Positions 51,422-60,923 of a stretch of DNA of 64,000 nt are shown here, one piece after another (position 1 is the first letter of the stretch; the number at the start of each line of letters is the position of its first letter). The stretch spans positions 2,480,001 to 2,544,000 of the forward strand of contig NZ_CP089414.1 of assembly GCF_022394535.1 (NCBI RefSeq), given 5' to 3'. A model generated the notes under the pieces. The model was given only the letters and a program-made list of their open reading frames with translations. It was not told where the DNA came from and searched no databases. The translations under genes and the position numbers were made by a program. The DNA comes from Dyella terrae. Lineage in GTDB: Bacteria > Pseudomonadota > Gammaproteobacteria > Xanthomonadales > Rhodanobacteraceae.

Positions 51422-51856
51422 TCACTCGATGATGAAAGCACCGAACGCGACGCCCAGGTCCCAGCCCTTGCCCGTGCCGCTGAGCGCCAGGGACACATTG
51501 CCCTTGGTCATCACGCGTGCACCGGCGGATTTCGACGCGCCAGCGTGTACGCCGGCATCGGCGTAGTGCCCCTTGATCTCGCTCATGCTGCCGACGCCAG
51601 AGAACTTGCCGACGCCGTTATCGATCTGGCTTTTGCCGAAGGTCAGCCCACCGCCTTTGACGCGGATGTGCACGCTCATGCTCTGGCCGTTACTGCAACG
51701 GACGGTGCCGCTGCCGGTAGCCGTTTGATAGAACACCGACCAGCCCGCAAGACGAAAACTCATCTTGCACTCCAGGTCACCGGCATGTGCCGGCGCCGAG
51801 CCCACCCAGCCGGCCAAGACCAGCGTTGCCGCCACTACCCACTTCCCCATACCCAT
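51422..51856 (-). CDS. Exported DUF992-like protein
   Basis: 144 residues from the ATG at 51856. Signal peptide (WVVAATLVLAGWVGSAPAHA). The mature Gly/Ser-rich beta protein (YQTATGSGTVRCSNGQSMSV, GSGKG-like turns, LGVAFGAFIIE) looks like a small secreted beta-barrel or DUF992-like protein. Function unknown. Confidence 0.7.
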   Translation of the reverse strand: MGMGKWVVAATLVLAGWVGSAPAHAGDLECKMSFRLAGWSVFYQTATGSGTVRCSNGQSMSVHIRVKGGGLTFGKSQIDNGVGKFSGVGSMSEIKGHYADAGVHAGASKSAGARVMTKGNVSLALSGTGKGWDLGVAFGAFIIE

Positions 51857-52033
51857 GGCATGTCTCCCTTGAAAACGTATCCGCCATCGCGGCAAGCCAG
51901 CGATTCTGGCGAGCGCTCACCTTCTACGGCGTGAATACAGCATTCACTCCAGATGTACGCCAAAACAAGCCGCACCGCGAAAAAATGGCACAACCGGGCG
52001 TCCCCTCTCTCTCCCCCGACGCCTGGCCTTGCC

Positions 52034-52062
52034 GCCCCGCCATCCTGTGCGGGGCTTTTTTT
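52034..52062 (+). terminator. Strong terminator without an upstream gene
   Basis: GCCCCGC and GCGGGGC arms (52034-52040, 52049-52055) followed by seven T. The nearest upstream gene is on the other strand, so it may end a small RNA transcribed from about 51940. Confidence 0.75.
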
Positions 52063-52153
52063 GTCCCGCGTTCGCCGCCGCGACAACACGCGCTACACGC
52101 TCACTGATGGCAGGCTCTATGCTGGGTACGGACCGGGAATCGGGAGAGCCGCC

Positions 52154-52981
52154 ATGTCAGCGATCGATCTGCTGTTGCATCTGGACCATCTAGACCTCGA
52201 CGTTGCCGCCCCTCGTGCCGCCCTGGCCCTGGCGCAACGACTGGGTGCACGACTCGATGCACTCTACGTTGCCGACCTTCCCGCCACTGCCTTCAGCCTA
52301 CCGGAAGCGGTGCCCGTACAACTGGAAGAAACCCAGCGCCGGGTTGCCGAAGCCCGGACCCATGCCGACCAGTGGCAACAGGCACTCAGCCCTCGTTCGC
52401 TGACGGGTCGCTGGCGAGTCACCCAAGGCGACACGGTTCAGACACTAAGCCTGGCCGCGTCCGGCTACGACATGCTGGTGATGGAACGCAGCCAGCGGCG
52501 CAGCGATGCCCCGGTGGGCTTCGGCTCGGTCTCCCGCTGCGTGTTCGCCAGCGGCCGGCCGGTGCTAGTGGTACCCGACACCGCCCCGGTTCCCAGCCTG
52601 GGCGCCAAGGTGCTGGTGGCCTGGAACGGCAGTCGGGAATCCGCCCTCGCCCTCGCCGCCGCCATACCGCTGCTGCAGAAGGCAGATGAGGTGCGCGTGC
52701 TCGACGGCAGCGAAATGAACTCGGACATGTTGCCGGTGCTGCCCCCACCCGGCCTGGGCGACTGGCTGCAGCGCCACGGCATTGAGGCCCGGATCGACAC
52801 GCTGGATATCGGCCCCAGTCACGCGGCGGGCCCCGCCGTGCTGGACGCGGCGCATGCCCAAGGTGCCGACCTGATTGTCATGGGCGCCTGGAGCCGTTCG
52901 CGCCTTGCGCAGATGGTGCTGGGTGGCACCACGCGCCACCTGTTCATGCGCGGCGACGTGCCCATGCTGGTGGCGCACTGA
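52154..52981 (+). CDS. Tandem universal stress protein (UspA family)
   Basis: 275 residues with two Usp folds: first IDLLLHLDHLDLDVAAPRAA, DMLVMERSQRR; second AKVLVAWNGSRESALALAAA and the ATP-binding end LIVMGAWSRSRLAQMVLGGT, TRHLF. Cytoplasmic stress protein; the second domain keeps the GxxG-type nucleotide motif. Confidence 0.9.
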   Translation: MSAIDLLLHLDHLDLDVAAPRAALALAQRLGARLDALYVADLPATAFSLPEAVPVQLEETQRRVAEARTHADQWQQALSPRSLTGRWRVTQGDTVQTLSLAASGYDMLVMERSQRRSDAPVGFGSVSRCVFASGRPVLVVPDTAPVPSLGAKVLVAWNGSRESALALAAAIPLLQKADEVRVLDGSEMNSDMLPVLPPPGLGDWLQRHGIEARIDTLDIGPSHAAGPAVLDAAHAQGADLIVMGAWSRSRLAQMVLGGTTRHLFMRGDVPMLVAH

Positions 52982-53155
52982 AAAATCCCTTTCCGGGAGT
53001 TTCGGGGCAATCACCCTAGAATAGCCTTCCATACGGCTACTTGTGCAAGTCCCATCAGTGGGCCTAGGGTGAAATTGCACCCGCGCGATCCCCACTGCGT
53101 CCCCTGCAGCGTGTCGGGTGCGACAACCCAACATCGATACGTCAGGAGGTCGCTT

Positions 53156-53815
53156 ATGTCGTCCGCAAGCCTGGCTTTACCCCGTCACGCCCATCCGGAC
53201 AGCGTCCGCATCGCCGCGCTGAGTGCTGCCATCGCTCTAAACCTGGCCGCGCTCATGGTCGTCATGCGGCCGATGGCTCCGCAGTGGGCCGCGCAGGTGC
53301 AACGCATCACCACCACGCCGATCAGCTGGATCACCCCGGAGAAAGAGCTTCCACCGCCACCGCCCGTCGACATACAAAAGCTGGTGCAGCCGAAAGCCGT
53401 GCCGCGTACCCAGGTCGTACCGCAGCCATTACCGGTCAACCCACCCGTGACCACGACGGACGAGGGCAGCATCCCCGCACCACCGGTGGTGCCGACACTG
53501 GCGCCGTCGACCGACGCTCCGACGACAGGCGCGCCCATGGAAGCCACGCTCGCCTACCGGGCGACGCCGCTGAAATATCCGCCGCAAGCCCTGCGTTCGC
53601 ACATGGAAGGACAGGTGATCCTCAAAGTACTGGTCGACGAGAACGGCGTGCCACAGGACGTAACGGTCGAGAAGAGCAGCGGCCAGCAGGTACTCGATCG
53701 CAGCGCAAGCGAGCAGGTATTGAAGGGCTGGCGATTCGAGCCCGCCACCGTGAACGGCCACGCCGTACGCGCATGGGCGCGCGTGCCCGTGACATTCAGC
53801 CTGAACGAGCTGTAG
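53156..53815 (+). CDS. tonB: TonB-family energy transducer
   Basis: 219 residues from ATG 53156 after AGGAGG. Membrane anchor (IAALSAAIALNLAALMVVM), Pro-rich periplasmic spacer (PPPPPVDIQKLVQPKAVP), and TonB C-terminal domain (ATPLKYPPQALRSHMEGQVI, GWRFEPATVNGHAVRAWARV). Couples proton-motive force to outer-membrane receptors. No exbBD adjacent. Confidence 0.88.
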   Translation: MSSASLALPRHAHPDSVRIAALSAAIALNLAALMVVMRPMAPQWAAQVQRITTTPISWITPEKELPPPPPVDIQKLVQPKAVPRTQVVPQPLPVNPPVTTTDEGSIPAPPVVPTLAPSTDAPTTGAPMEATLAYRATPLKYPPQALRSHMEGQVILKVLVDENGVPQDVTVEKSSGQQVLDRSASEQVLKGWRFEPATVNGHAVRAWARVPVTFSLNEL

Positions 53816-53844
53816 GCGCGCCCGTCGCCCACCGGCGCGACACA

Positions 53845-53890
53845 AAAAGGAAGGCCCGGCCTGCGTCCAGTGGCAGGTCGGGCCCTTCCT
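53845..53890 (-). terminator. Terminator between tonB and the membrane protein
   Basis: Arms AAGGCCCGGCCTG and CAGGTCGGGCCCTT; the minus strand continues TTCCTTTTTG. May act for both convergent genes. Confidence 0.75.
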
Positions 53891-53905
53891 CGGCAAACGA
53901 AAACA

Positions 53906-54196
53906 TCAGCGGGCGCTGGCAGTCACCGGCTGCGCGTGACCGCGTGACCCGCGCACGATGGCCCATACCACGGCCGCCACCACGATCACGGGCAGGCACA
54001 CGGGCAACAGGGCAAGCGCCACGATGGGCGCCACGATCAACAGCGCGATACCACCGAAAAAAGCACCGAGTAGCGCGCCGACCACGCTGAAAAGACCGCC
54101 GATCAAGGTGAAGATGAGCTTGAACACCAGGCCTATCGCCACCGCACCCAGCCAGATTCCCAACACCACCATCAAGAGCACGCTCATTGCAATCAT
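53906..54196 (-). CDS. Small hydrophobic membrane protein
   Basis: 96 residues from the ATG at 54196. Almost entirely membrane helix (LLMVVLGIWLGAVAIGLVF, LLIVAPIVALALLPVCLPVI) with a Gly-rich centre. No family recognised with confidence. Confidence 0.7.
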   Translation of the reverse strand: MIAMSVLLMVVLGIWLGAVAIGLVFKLIFTLIGGLFSVVGALLGAFFGGIALLIVAPIVALALLPVCLPVIVVAAVVWAIVRGSRGHAQPVTASAR

Positions 54197-54417
54197 GACG
54201 CTTCTCCTCCCGGCATCGCCGGCGACCATGCGCATCGACGTTTTGAGGCGATCGATGCCGTTTTCAAGGCCTTCTTGAGTAGCATCGTGCGCTTTTGCGG
54301 TGCCTCGCGCATGTCGCGAAAGTCATGCCGGCCCGCTCCTATTCCGCCCCCTCGGGTTACGGGACTTTAACGACCCACATGCTCCACTGCGCGCCGGTTT
54401 CCATCGAGTAACATCGC

Positions 54418-54996
54418 ATGGCCAAACACATGCAACACCTCAAGGCGCTGCGTGAGATCGCGTTTGACTATGGTGTGGGTGAGCATCCCGATCTAGCCAC
54501 GATGTCCCGGGAGCTGAGCCGCGCGGTTTATCAGAACAGGCACGCGCTGGACGCGGATCTCGCCGATCTGCGCTTGCGCGACAAGGGCTTCGAGCGCTGG
54601 ATCGTCGCGCAGCGCAGCAAGCCGGACATCAGCGTCCTGGTGATGGCATGGCCGGCAAACTACAGCTCGCCCATCCATGACCACGACGGGCTGTGGGGCC
54701 TGGAGATGGCCCTGCATGGTGCCCTGGAAGTGGAGTCATGGGACCGCGATGAAAACGGCAAGGTCCTGCGAATGACCGGCCGCGACTGGCTGGGCCCCGG
54801 GGACGTCAGCTGGTTCGACGCCGACGACCGCTACGCACACCGCTGCCGCAACCTCTCCCGGCAGGAAACGGCGCTGACGCTTCACGTCTACGGTGGCGAT
54901 CTGGCACAGTACTTCACATACCAAGAAGCCGGCGAAGCCGGCCAGTGGACCAAGAGCCCGCAGCGCAGCAGCATCGCTGGTCGCCTGTACGCCTGA
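54418..54996 (+). CDS. Cysteine dioxygenase-type cupin
   Basis: 192 residues. Cupin iron ligands: YSSPIHDHDGLWGLEMALHG (HxH) and the third His in DDRYAHRCRNLS, as in thiol dioxygenases of the CDO type. It lacks the vertebrate Cys-Tyr crosslink pair, as bacterial members often do. Followed by an FAD-dependent oxidoreductase 39 bp away, which suggests a joint thiol or sulfonate oxidation route; the substrate is unproven. Confidence 0.8.
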   Translation: MAKHMQHLKALREIAFDYGVGEHPDLATMSRELSRAVYQNRHALDADLADLRLRDKGFERWIVAQRSKPDISVLVMAWPANYSSPIHDHDGLWGLEMALHGALEVESWDRDENGKVLRMTGRDWLGPGDVSWFDADDRYAHRCRNLSRQETALTLHVYGGDLAQYFTYQEAGEAGQWTKSPQRSSIAGRLYA

Positions 54997-55035
54997 GCCA
55001 CGCAGGTTCCAAACGCTTTGATTTAAGGGAGTGGC

Positions 55036-56406
55036 ATGTATCGACGGGTCGCCATCATCGGCGGCGGTGCTGCAGCGGCAGCGCTGCTGAGCGAGCTGCT
55101 GGAACGCCAGCTGCCGCAGCCGTTGCATCTGGACTGGTACACCGGTGGCGCTAGTTCGCCACGCGGTGTCGCGTATGGCACGCGGTCCGACAAGCATCTG
55201 CTGAATGTTCGTGCCGCCTCGATGAGCATGTTTGCCGCCAGGCCGCACGGGTTCCTTGATTTCGCCCAGCGCGGCGACGGCACCATCGCCGGCACGGATT
55301 TCCTGCCGCGTCGCCTCTATGGCGACTATCTGGAGGCGGAAGTCGAACGCGCGCTCGAACGCGCCCGCGCGGCCGGCCACGACGTACGCGTACTGCCGTT
55401 CGCGGTGGACGCCATCGTGCCAGAGAGCGCCGGCGTCACCGTCGTCCACGGTGAGGAAAACACACGCGTCGATGCCGCCGTGCTGGCCATCGGCTCGCTA
55501 CCTCCCCTGCCCTTGGGCGGCGTCGCCGATGCGGCTCTCGCCAGCGGCGGGTACGTCACCGAACCCTGGGGTTTCCTCGCCCAGGCCAAGCCGGATACGC
55601 GCCCGCTCAAAGTGGTGCTGATCGGATTGGGTCTGACTGCGGTCGACGTACTGCTGGAATTGTCGGCGCTATGGCCCAACGCCAGCTTCGAAGCCATTTC
55701 ACGCCACGGCCTGTTGCCGGAACCGCATCTGCACCAAGCCTCCGCGCCGGCCGATGACGGCAGCGAGCTGATCGAATCCATGCGCGAGGCGCCTTACATC
55801 CGCAACTGGATTCGCCTGCTGCGCGAATCCGTCGCACAGAGCGCCGACTGGCGCACGGTGATCGACAGCCTGCGCCCGCATACACCGTCGCTCTGGGCGA
55901 TGCTTCCCGAAGTGGAACGCTCGCGCTTCCTGCGACATGCACGCTGGGCGTGGGAACGCGTGCGCCACCGCATGCCGCCGCAAGTGATGGCATCCATGGC
56001 AGCACTCGAAGATGCCGGCCGTCTGCACCGTCGCCGTGGCCGCCTGCAGGCCGTGGACGTGGCGGGCGACAAGCTGCATCTGGACATCCGCTTGCCACAC
56101 GGCAAGGGCGTGGAGACGATGGACGCTGACCTGGTGATCCAGACGGTGGGCCTGAATACCGACGTGCGCCGCACACAGCACGCCTTGGTTCGCCAGCTAT
56201 CGACCAACGGCCATGTAACGGCCGACCCGCTGGGTCTCGGCGTGGTCGCCACTACCGAAGGCCGCGTAAAGCACGGCACGCAAACGTGGCAGCACTTCTA
56301 CGCCATCGGCACCCTACTCCGAGGCGCATTGTGGGAATCGACGGCCATGCCGGAAATCCGGCAACAGGCACGCAACCTCGCGGATCGCCTGATGAAGAGC
56401 GAGTAA
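55036..56406 (+). CDS. FAD-NAD(P)-binding oxidoreductase (NAD_binding_9)
   Basis: 456 residues. N-terminal dinucleotide motif YRRVAIIGGGAAAAALLSEL, PRGVAYGT, LNVRAASMSMFAARPHGFLD (characteristic of this family) and a second nucleotide motif VVLIGLGLTAVDVLLEL. Probably a flavin monooxygenase-like enzyme acting with the upstream CDO-type protein. Confidence 0.85.
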   Translation: MYRRVAIIGGGAAAAALLSELLERQLPQPLHLDWYTGGASSPRGVAYGTRSDKHLLNVRAASMSMFAARPHGFLDFAQRGDGTIAGTDFLPRRLYGDYLEAEVERALERARAAGHDVRVLPFAVDAIVPESAGVTVVHGEENTRVDAAVLAIGSLPPLPLGGVADAALASGGYVTEPWGFLAQAKPDTRPLKVVLIGLGLTAVDVLLELSALWPNASFEAISRHGLLPEPHLHQASAPADDGSELIESMREAPYIRNWIRLLRESVAQSADWRTVIDSLRPHTPSLWAMLPEVERSRFLRHARWAWERVRHRMPPQVMASMAALEDAGRLHRRRGRLQAVDVAGDKLHLDIRLPHGKGVETMDADLVIQTVGLNTDVRRTQHALVRQLSTNGHVTADPLGLGVVATTEGRVKHGTQTWQHFYAIGTLLRGALWESTAMPEIRQQARNLADRLMKSE

Positions 56407-56410
56407 GGAA

Positions 56411-56436
56411 AAGGGAGCGCCAGGCGCTCCCTTTTT
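56411..56436 (+). terminator. Terminator of the oxidoreductase gene
   Basis: AAGGGAGCGCC-A-GGCGCTCCCTT with a T run. Confidence 0.85.
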
Positions 56437-56539
56437 CATGTAGGCCATTCATCACCAAGCCGAACGTCGTTGCCGAGGGTTCTGTCATCGCCACCCTCTA
56501 CGTCTGCATGACTTGAAAGTTCGGGACGCCTCGGCGAAT

Positions 56540-56863
56540 TCAGCCTCCACGCAACCGTAGAACCAGATGTAACGTGGACTCTTTCTGGATGTTGTAATCA
56601 CTCACCGCCCTACCATCTTCAAGCTGCTTACCGGCGAAGATAAGTCGCTGTTGATCAGGGGGAATGCCTTCTTTGTCTTGAATCATAGCCTTGAGGTTTT
56701 CGATCGAATCGGACGGCTGGGCATCGAGGGTAATCGTCTTACCCGTGAGGGTTTTGATGAACAACTGCATCGCCATGACAGACGGCGCAAAGGTCATGAA
56801 ACCGCAGGCAAGAAAAACGAGAAGTCCCACGCTTAAACGGCTTTTTCGTGTAGAAGTGTTCAT
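56540..56863 (-). CDS. Exported ubiquitin
   Basis: 107 codons from the ATG at 56863: a 31-residue Sec signal ([20 protein letters not shown], then MA) fused directly to a 76-residue ubiquitin beginning [15 protein letters not shown] and ending [10 protein letters not shown] at the stop. About 66 of 76 positions equal eukaryotic ubiquitin, with changes such as I3L, V5I, T22S and K29M. Lys 6, 11, 27, 33, 48 and 63, the L8-I44-V70 patch and the free GlyGly are kept. Predicted to be released to the periplasm or outside. Close resemblance to eukaryotes and lack of E1/E2/E3 genes nearby suggest horizontal acquisition. Precedent: a secreted ubiquitin in Bacteroides fragilis. Confidence 0.93.
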   Translation of the reverse strand: MNTSTRKSRLSVGLLVFLACGFMTFAPSVMAMQLFIKTLTGKTITLDAQPSDSIENLKAMIQDKEGIPPDQQRLIFAGKQLEDGRAVSDYNIQKESTLHLVLRLRGG

Positions 56864-56974
56864 GGATATTTTCCCTATGTGTTGGTGCACCTCATCGCCG
56901 ATCGATCGTGATCGGCAACGTGTGCGCATGGCGCTTAGGTCATCCGCGTATTCATTGATGGCGTGCGCGTCCAG

Positions 56975-58084
56975 CTACTGGGCTAGCGTCAGTCCGCTCG
57001 GATCGCTACCCAGCGCGCCTTGATTGGCATTACCAAAATCGCTGAGCGTTTGAACCTGGTACGTCGACGGATTCACTGTCAGCAAAGCGCCATTTCCTTC
57101 GGGCCCGCCATCCGCATCAGTTACACCAAGCAACCCCGACGACGACAACCAAGTAATGCCGTTCGGTGCGATGGCGGTTTGCGCAGTCGAGCCCGTGCCA
57201 AAATCAGTGAGCAGGGTTCGAAAACCGTTCGTTGGATTCACCTGCACCACGGCGCCACCACCGCCCGAACTCAGTTCCTGCACCAGCACATAGATGGCGC
57301 CTGACGGACTGATCGTCACGCTCATCGGCGTGGACTCAGGGTTCGTGTCGACCCAACCTTGAGCGCTGTTGCCAAAATCGCTCAATACATTGCGTGCGCC
57401 CGTGCCCGGGTCGACGGTAAACAGTTCACCTTGGCCATTCGTGCCAGCGCTGCCATCGGCCACCAGAATGGTGCTGCCCAATAATCCGAGGAGCCCAGGC
57501 CAATACACCATGCTATCGGGATAGACGCCTTGATTCGTGCCAACGCCAAAATCCGTCAGCAGCGCACGACTGCCTGAACTGCTCACCGAAAAGATTGCAC
57601 CCTGGCCATTCGTTCCGGCCATCGGATCGACCACCAGGATCTGCGCAGTCAATCCCAACAAACCCGGCACGACCAATACGCCGGATGGATCCTGCCCCAC
57701 ATCACCCTGCACGCTGTTGCCGAAATCACTAAGTTGGGCTCGATAGCCCGTCACCGGATCGACTTCGAAAAGTGCACCTTGTCCGTTCGTTCCCGCGCTG
57801 CTGTCGGTGACGATGGCCTCGGCCGAACCGAGCAGCCCAAGCAAGCCCGCTGGCATCCAACCCACGCCACTAGGATCGACACCCGTATCCCCTTGTGTGC
57901 TACTCCCGAAATCGCTGAACAACGTTCGGTTACCGCTGCTTTGATCAACGATGAATAGCGCACCTTGTTGATTGGTGCCTGCGCTTTGATCGACCGCGAG
58001 TAGATTGCCCGTGGCAATCGACGACGCAGCCGCAACACCCATGCATCCGACTGATAACGCCAAAACCATTAGCTTACGTTTCAT
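56975..58084 (-). CDS. Exported six-repeat beta-propeller-like protein
   Basis: 369 residues from the ATG at 58084. Signal peptide (LMVLALSVGCMGVAAAS). About six repeats of 50-60 residues, each with AGTNGQGALF-VDP-TG then a LSDFGN-QG segment (for example SAGTNGQGELFTVDPGTGAR). The regular pattern suggests a six-bladed propeller. No catalytic residues recognised. 111 bp upstream of the ubiquitin gene on the same strand; they may form one transcript. Confidence 0.75.
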   Translation of the reverse strand: MKRKLMVLALSVGCMGVAAASSIATGNLLAVDQSAGTNQQGALFIVDQSSGNRTLFSDFGSSTQGDTGVDPSGVGWMPAGLLGLLGSAEAIVTDSSAGTNGQGALFEVDPVTGYRAQLSDFGNSVQGDVGQDPSGVLVVPGLLGLTAQILVVDPMAGTNGQGAIFSVSSSGSRALLTDFGVGTNQGVYPDSMVYWPGLLGLLGSTILVADGSAGTNGQGELFTVDPGTGARNVLSDFGNSAQGWVDTNPESTPMSVTISPSGAIYVLVQELSSGGGGAVVQVNPTNGFRTLLTDFGTGSTAQTAIAPNGITWLSSSGLLGVTDADGGPEGNGALLTVNPSTYQVQTLSDFGNANQGALGSDPSGLTLAQ

Positions 58085-58817
58085 GATTGTCCCCCGCTTG
58101 TGGATGGGCCATACATGTGCGTTTGAATGGCACATGCGTACCTGACGAAGGCGCGGTGGCGCCTGCGTACCTCGCTTTTCAACAAGAGAAAACCACCAAC
58201 AAAACCGCCGTTACCCCAGCAGACGCCGGGCTACGGTGCCTTCCTTGCATGCCACGACGCTGCATTCCAGCATTCGCTGGAAAGATGATTTGAGCTTGCC
58301 CCAGATGTTGTTAGCGACTCTAAATCGCTCAATGCGGCCGTCATGCACAGCAAGGCGCACCGATCCATCGAATTGCCGATACCTCTTCTGCTTATCCGCG
58401 TACTACAACGCTGCAGAACGATGACTATGCCAAAGACGGTACCAACTGTCGGCACCCAGAAATGCCAGATCGCTTTCGTCGCTGAACCCGGATTTCCGGG
58501 TCGCGAAGCTAGCGCATGCACAGTTATCGCCTTGTGATCGACGCATGCATCGCCATTCACGGGCACGATGCACGCACAGCGACTGCACATAGACGTCACC
58601 ACTTCTGCTGCGCCACGCAGCAAGCGATGCTTGCCAATGGAACGGTGTTGTTGTTGCGCAAGATCGAGGGAAACAGCCATTTGCGGACGGTTGGCAAACT
58701 GCGCGACATCCCCCGCTCACACCACGAAATAGTTGGCATGAAGATGTCCTGCGTGGCCTGTTCTTTGGTGTCGCTTCTTTTTCTCGTAGGCAACGCGCCG
58801 GCGCTGGGCAGTGACAA
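58085..58817. other. Gap with a remnant of the lipoprotein repeat unit
   Basis: No gene supported. 58738-58810 resembles 60896-60960 (start of the first lipoprotein and end of the effector), as if a fourth unit had decayed. Confidence 0.45.
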
Positions 58818-59485
58818 TCACCAACTGCCATAGGGGATGCCGTGCTCTTGCACATATTGGCGCGCGGGCTCGTGCATGGGTCGATATTTCCCACCCGACT
58901 TGCCCTCGTACGGCCCCAACGGCTCCACCTCCGCCTGCCCGCGCATCACTTCCACCGCAGGCATCCCGATGCCGTTGATCCACACCACGGTGCGCCCCCC
59001 CTTGGCGCTACGCCGATGCTGATCATGTGACGGCAACTGGTTTCGGTATGGCCCTGCCACGTGATCGCTTCTTGCTTGACCAACGCCTGCCGCATGCTGT
59101 TCGGCACAGTGAATTGCCATCGGTAGGTTTGCGGCTCGGCCAGCGACTGCCAGCGCACGAACACTTCCATGGGTGCTCCCGCACTGTCGATGGAAGCGCC
59201 ACCCGTACCACCTCGGCCACTCCAGCCCTCGGTTTGTCCAAATTCCGTCGCCATGCCCTGTGGTATCTCGACGGTTCGCCCTCGGTCATCCGTCACTTGC
59301 AGTGCTTCAACCCATGCTTCCATGTAGCTAGGCGTGTAGACACCCAACGACCAATGGTGGCAATTCTGGCGTGCCTCGCGCCGGATACGCGCGTCGCTGT
59401 ACTCCTCGCTGGCACAGGCCGGCAGCAATAGCGCGCTGAGCAGTACCAGCCACAAGCATGAAGCTGCCTTATGTCGTTTGTTCAT
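58818..59485 (-). pseudogene. DUF2931-like lipoprotein, copy 3, frameshifted at a G7 tract
   Basis: Frame from ATG 59485 (lipobox LPAC after LWLVLLSALL) runs to SIGVAPRG, then shifts at seven consecutive G (58995-59001 on the plus strand as C); the original ending, RTVVWINGIGMPAVEVMRGQ to HGIPYGSW, continues in another frame to 58818. The three copies are about 80-90 percent alike by eye. Inactive in this phase unless slippage restores it. Confidence 0.8.
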
Positions 59486-59538
59486 CCGTGCCCCCCGCGT
59501 TTGGACGTCCGCGAGATGCCCGCGAGGATCGACGGGGC

Positions 59539-60205
59539 TCACCAGCTTCCATAGGGAATTCCGTGCTCTTGGATGTACTGCTTGGCCGGGCCCGATAACG
59601 GATAGGCGTATTCCTTACCCCGCCCCTGCCATGGCCCCAACGGCTCCACCTCCGCCTGCCCGCGCATCACTTCCACCGCAGGCATCCCGATGCCGTTGAT
59701 CCACACTACGGTGCGCCCTCCTGGAGCGACGCCGATGCTGATGTTCTGTCGGCAACTGGTCTCGGCACGACCCCGCCACGTAATCGCCTCTTGCTTGACC
59801 AACGCCTGCCGCACGCTGGCCGGCACAGTGAATTGCCAGCGGTAGGTTTGCGGCTCGGCCAGTGACTGCCAGCGCACGAACACTTGCATTGGTGCACCCG
59901 CGCTGTCGATCGTGGTTCCCCCCCGCGCCACCCAAACCATCCCAACCCACGGTCTGCCCCAAACTGCCAGCCATACCTTGCGGTATCACAACCGTTCGTC
60001 CCCGATCATCCGTGACTTCCAACGTTTCGACCCATGCCTCCATGAAACGGGGAGCGCCCACCATCATCGACCAATGCCGACAGTTTTGCGTTGCCTCTCG
60101 CCGGATACGCGCGTCGCTGTATTCCTCGCCGGCGCATGCCGGCAGCAATAGGGTGCCAAGCAGCATCAGCAACAGGCATGAAATAGCCTTGTGTTGCTTG
60201 CTCAT
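59539..60205 (-). pseudogene. DUF2931-like lipoprotein, copy 2, frameshifted at a G7 tract
   Basis: From ATG 60205 (lipobox LPAC) the frame goes to GGAGG and shifts at a seven-base tract, 59918-59924, where copy 1 has GGAGG; TIDSAGAPMQVFVRWQS and the end HGIPYGSW are in the other frame. One extra base in the tract explains it. Confidence 0.8.
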
Positions 60206-60257
60206 TCGTGCCCCTGCTTTTGGATGTCGGTGGGATGCCTGCGAGGGTCGACGGGGC

Positions 60258-60923
60258 TCACCAACTGCCATAGGGAATGCCGTGCTCTTCCACATACTGC
60301 TTAGCTTGGTCCGAAAAGCGTACGTAACGCCCGCCATGTTGCCCTTGGTCCGGCCCCAACGGTTCCACCTCCTCTTGCCCGCGCATCACCTCCACCGCCG
60401 GCATCCCGATGCCGTTGATCCACACTACGGTGCGCCCTCCTGGAGCGACGCCGATGCTGATGTTCTGTCGGCAACTGGTCTCGGCACGACCCCGCCACGT
60501 AATCGCCTCTTGCTTGACCAACGCCTGCCGCACGCTGGCCGGCACAGTGAATTGCCAGCGGTAGGTTTGCGGCTCAGCCAGTGACTGCCAGCGCACGAAC
60601 ACTTGCATTGGTGCACCCGCGCTGTCGATCGTGGTTCCTCCCGCGCCACCCAAACCATCCCAACCCACGGTCTGCCCCAAACTGCCAGCCATACCTTGCG
60701 GTATCACAACCGTTCGTCCCCGATCATCCGTGACTTCCAACGTTTCGACCCATGCCTCCATGAAACGGGGAGCGCCCACCATCATCGACCAATGCCGACA
60801 GTTTTGCGTCGCCTCTCGCCGGATACGCGCGTCGCTGTATTCCTCGCTGGCGCATGCAGGCAGCAACAAAGCGCTGAGCAACACCAACAGCAGGCGTGAA
60901 ATTGCCTTGTGCCACCTGTTCAT
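60258..60923 (-). CDS. DUF2931-like lipoprotein, copy 1 (intact), candidate immunity protein
   Basis: 221 residues. Lipobox LPAC (LLLVLLSALLLPAC), then ARIRREATQNCRHWSMMVG, TLEVTDDRGRTVVIPQGM, FVRWQSLAEPQTYRWQFTVP and the ending HGIPYGSW. Its ATG overlaps the stop of the effector (TAATG), so it is translated with it. DUF2931 lipoproteins are often found next to T6SS phospholipases; a role as envelope immunity is inferred. Confidence 0.85.
   Translation of the reverse strand: MNRWHKAISRLLLVLLSALLLPACASEEYSDARIRREATQNCRHWSMMVGAPRFMEAWVETLEVTDDRGRTVVIPQGMAGSLGQTVGWDGLGGAGGTTIDSAGAPMQVFVRWQSLAEPQTYRWQFTVPASVRQALVKQEAITWRGRAETSCRQNISIGVAPGGRTVVWINGIGMPAVEVMRGQEEVEPLGPDQGQHGGRYVRFSDQAKQYVEEHGIPYGSW

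Noticed and set aside
53020..53155. Riboswitch upstream of tonB
   Set aside because: The leader looks structured, but I could not match a cobalamin or other known aptamer.
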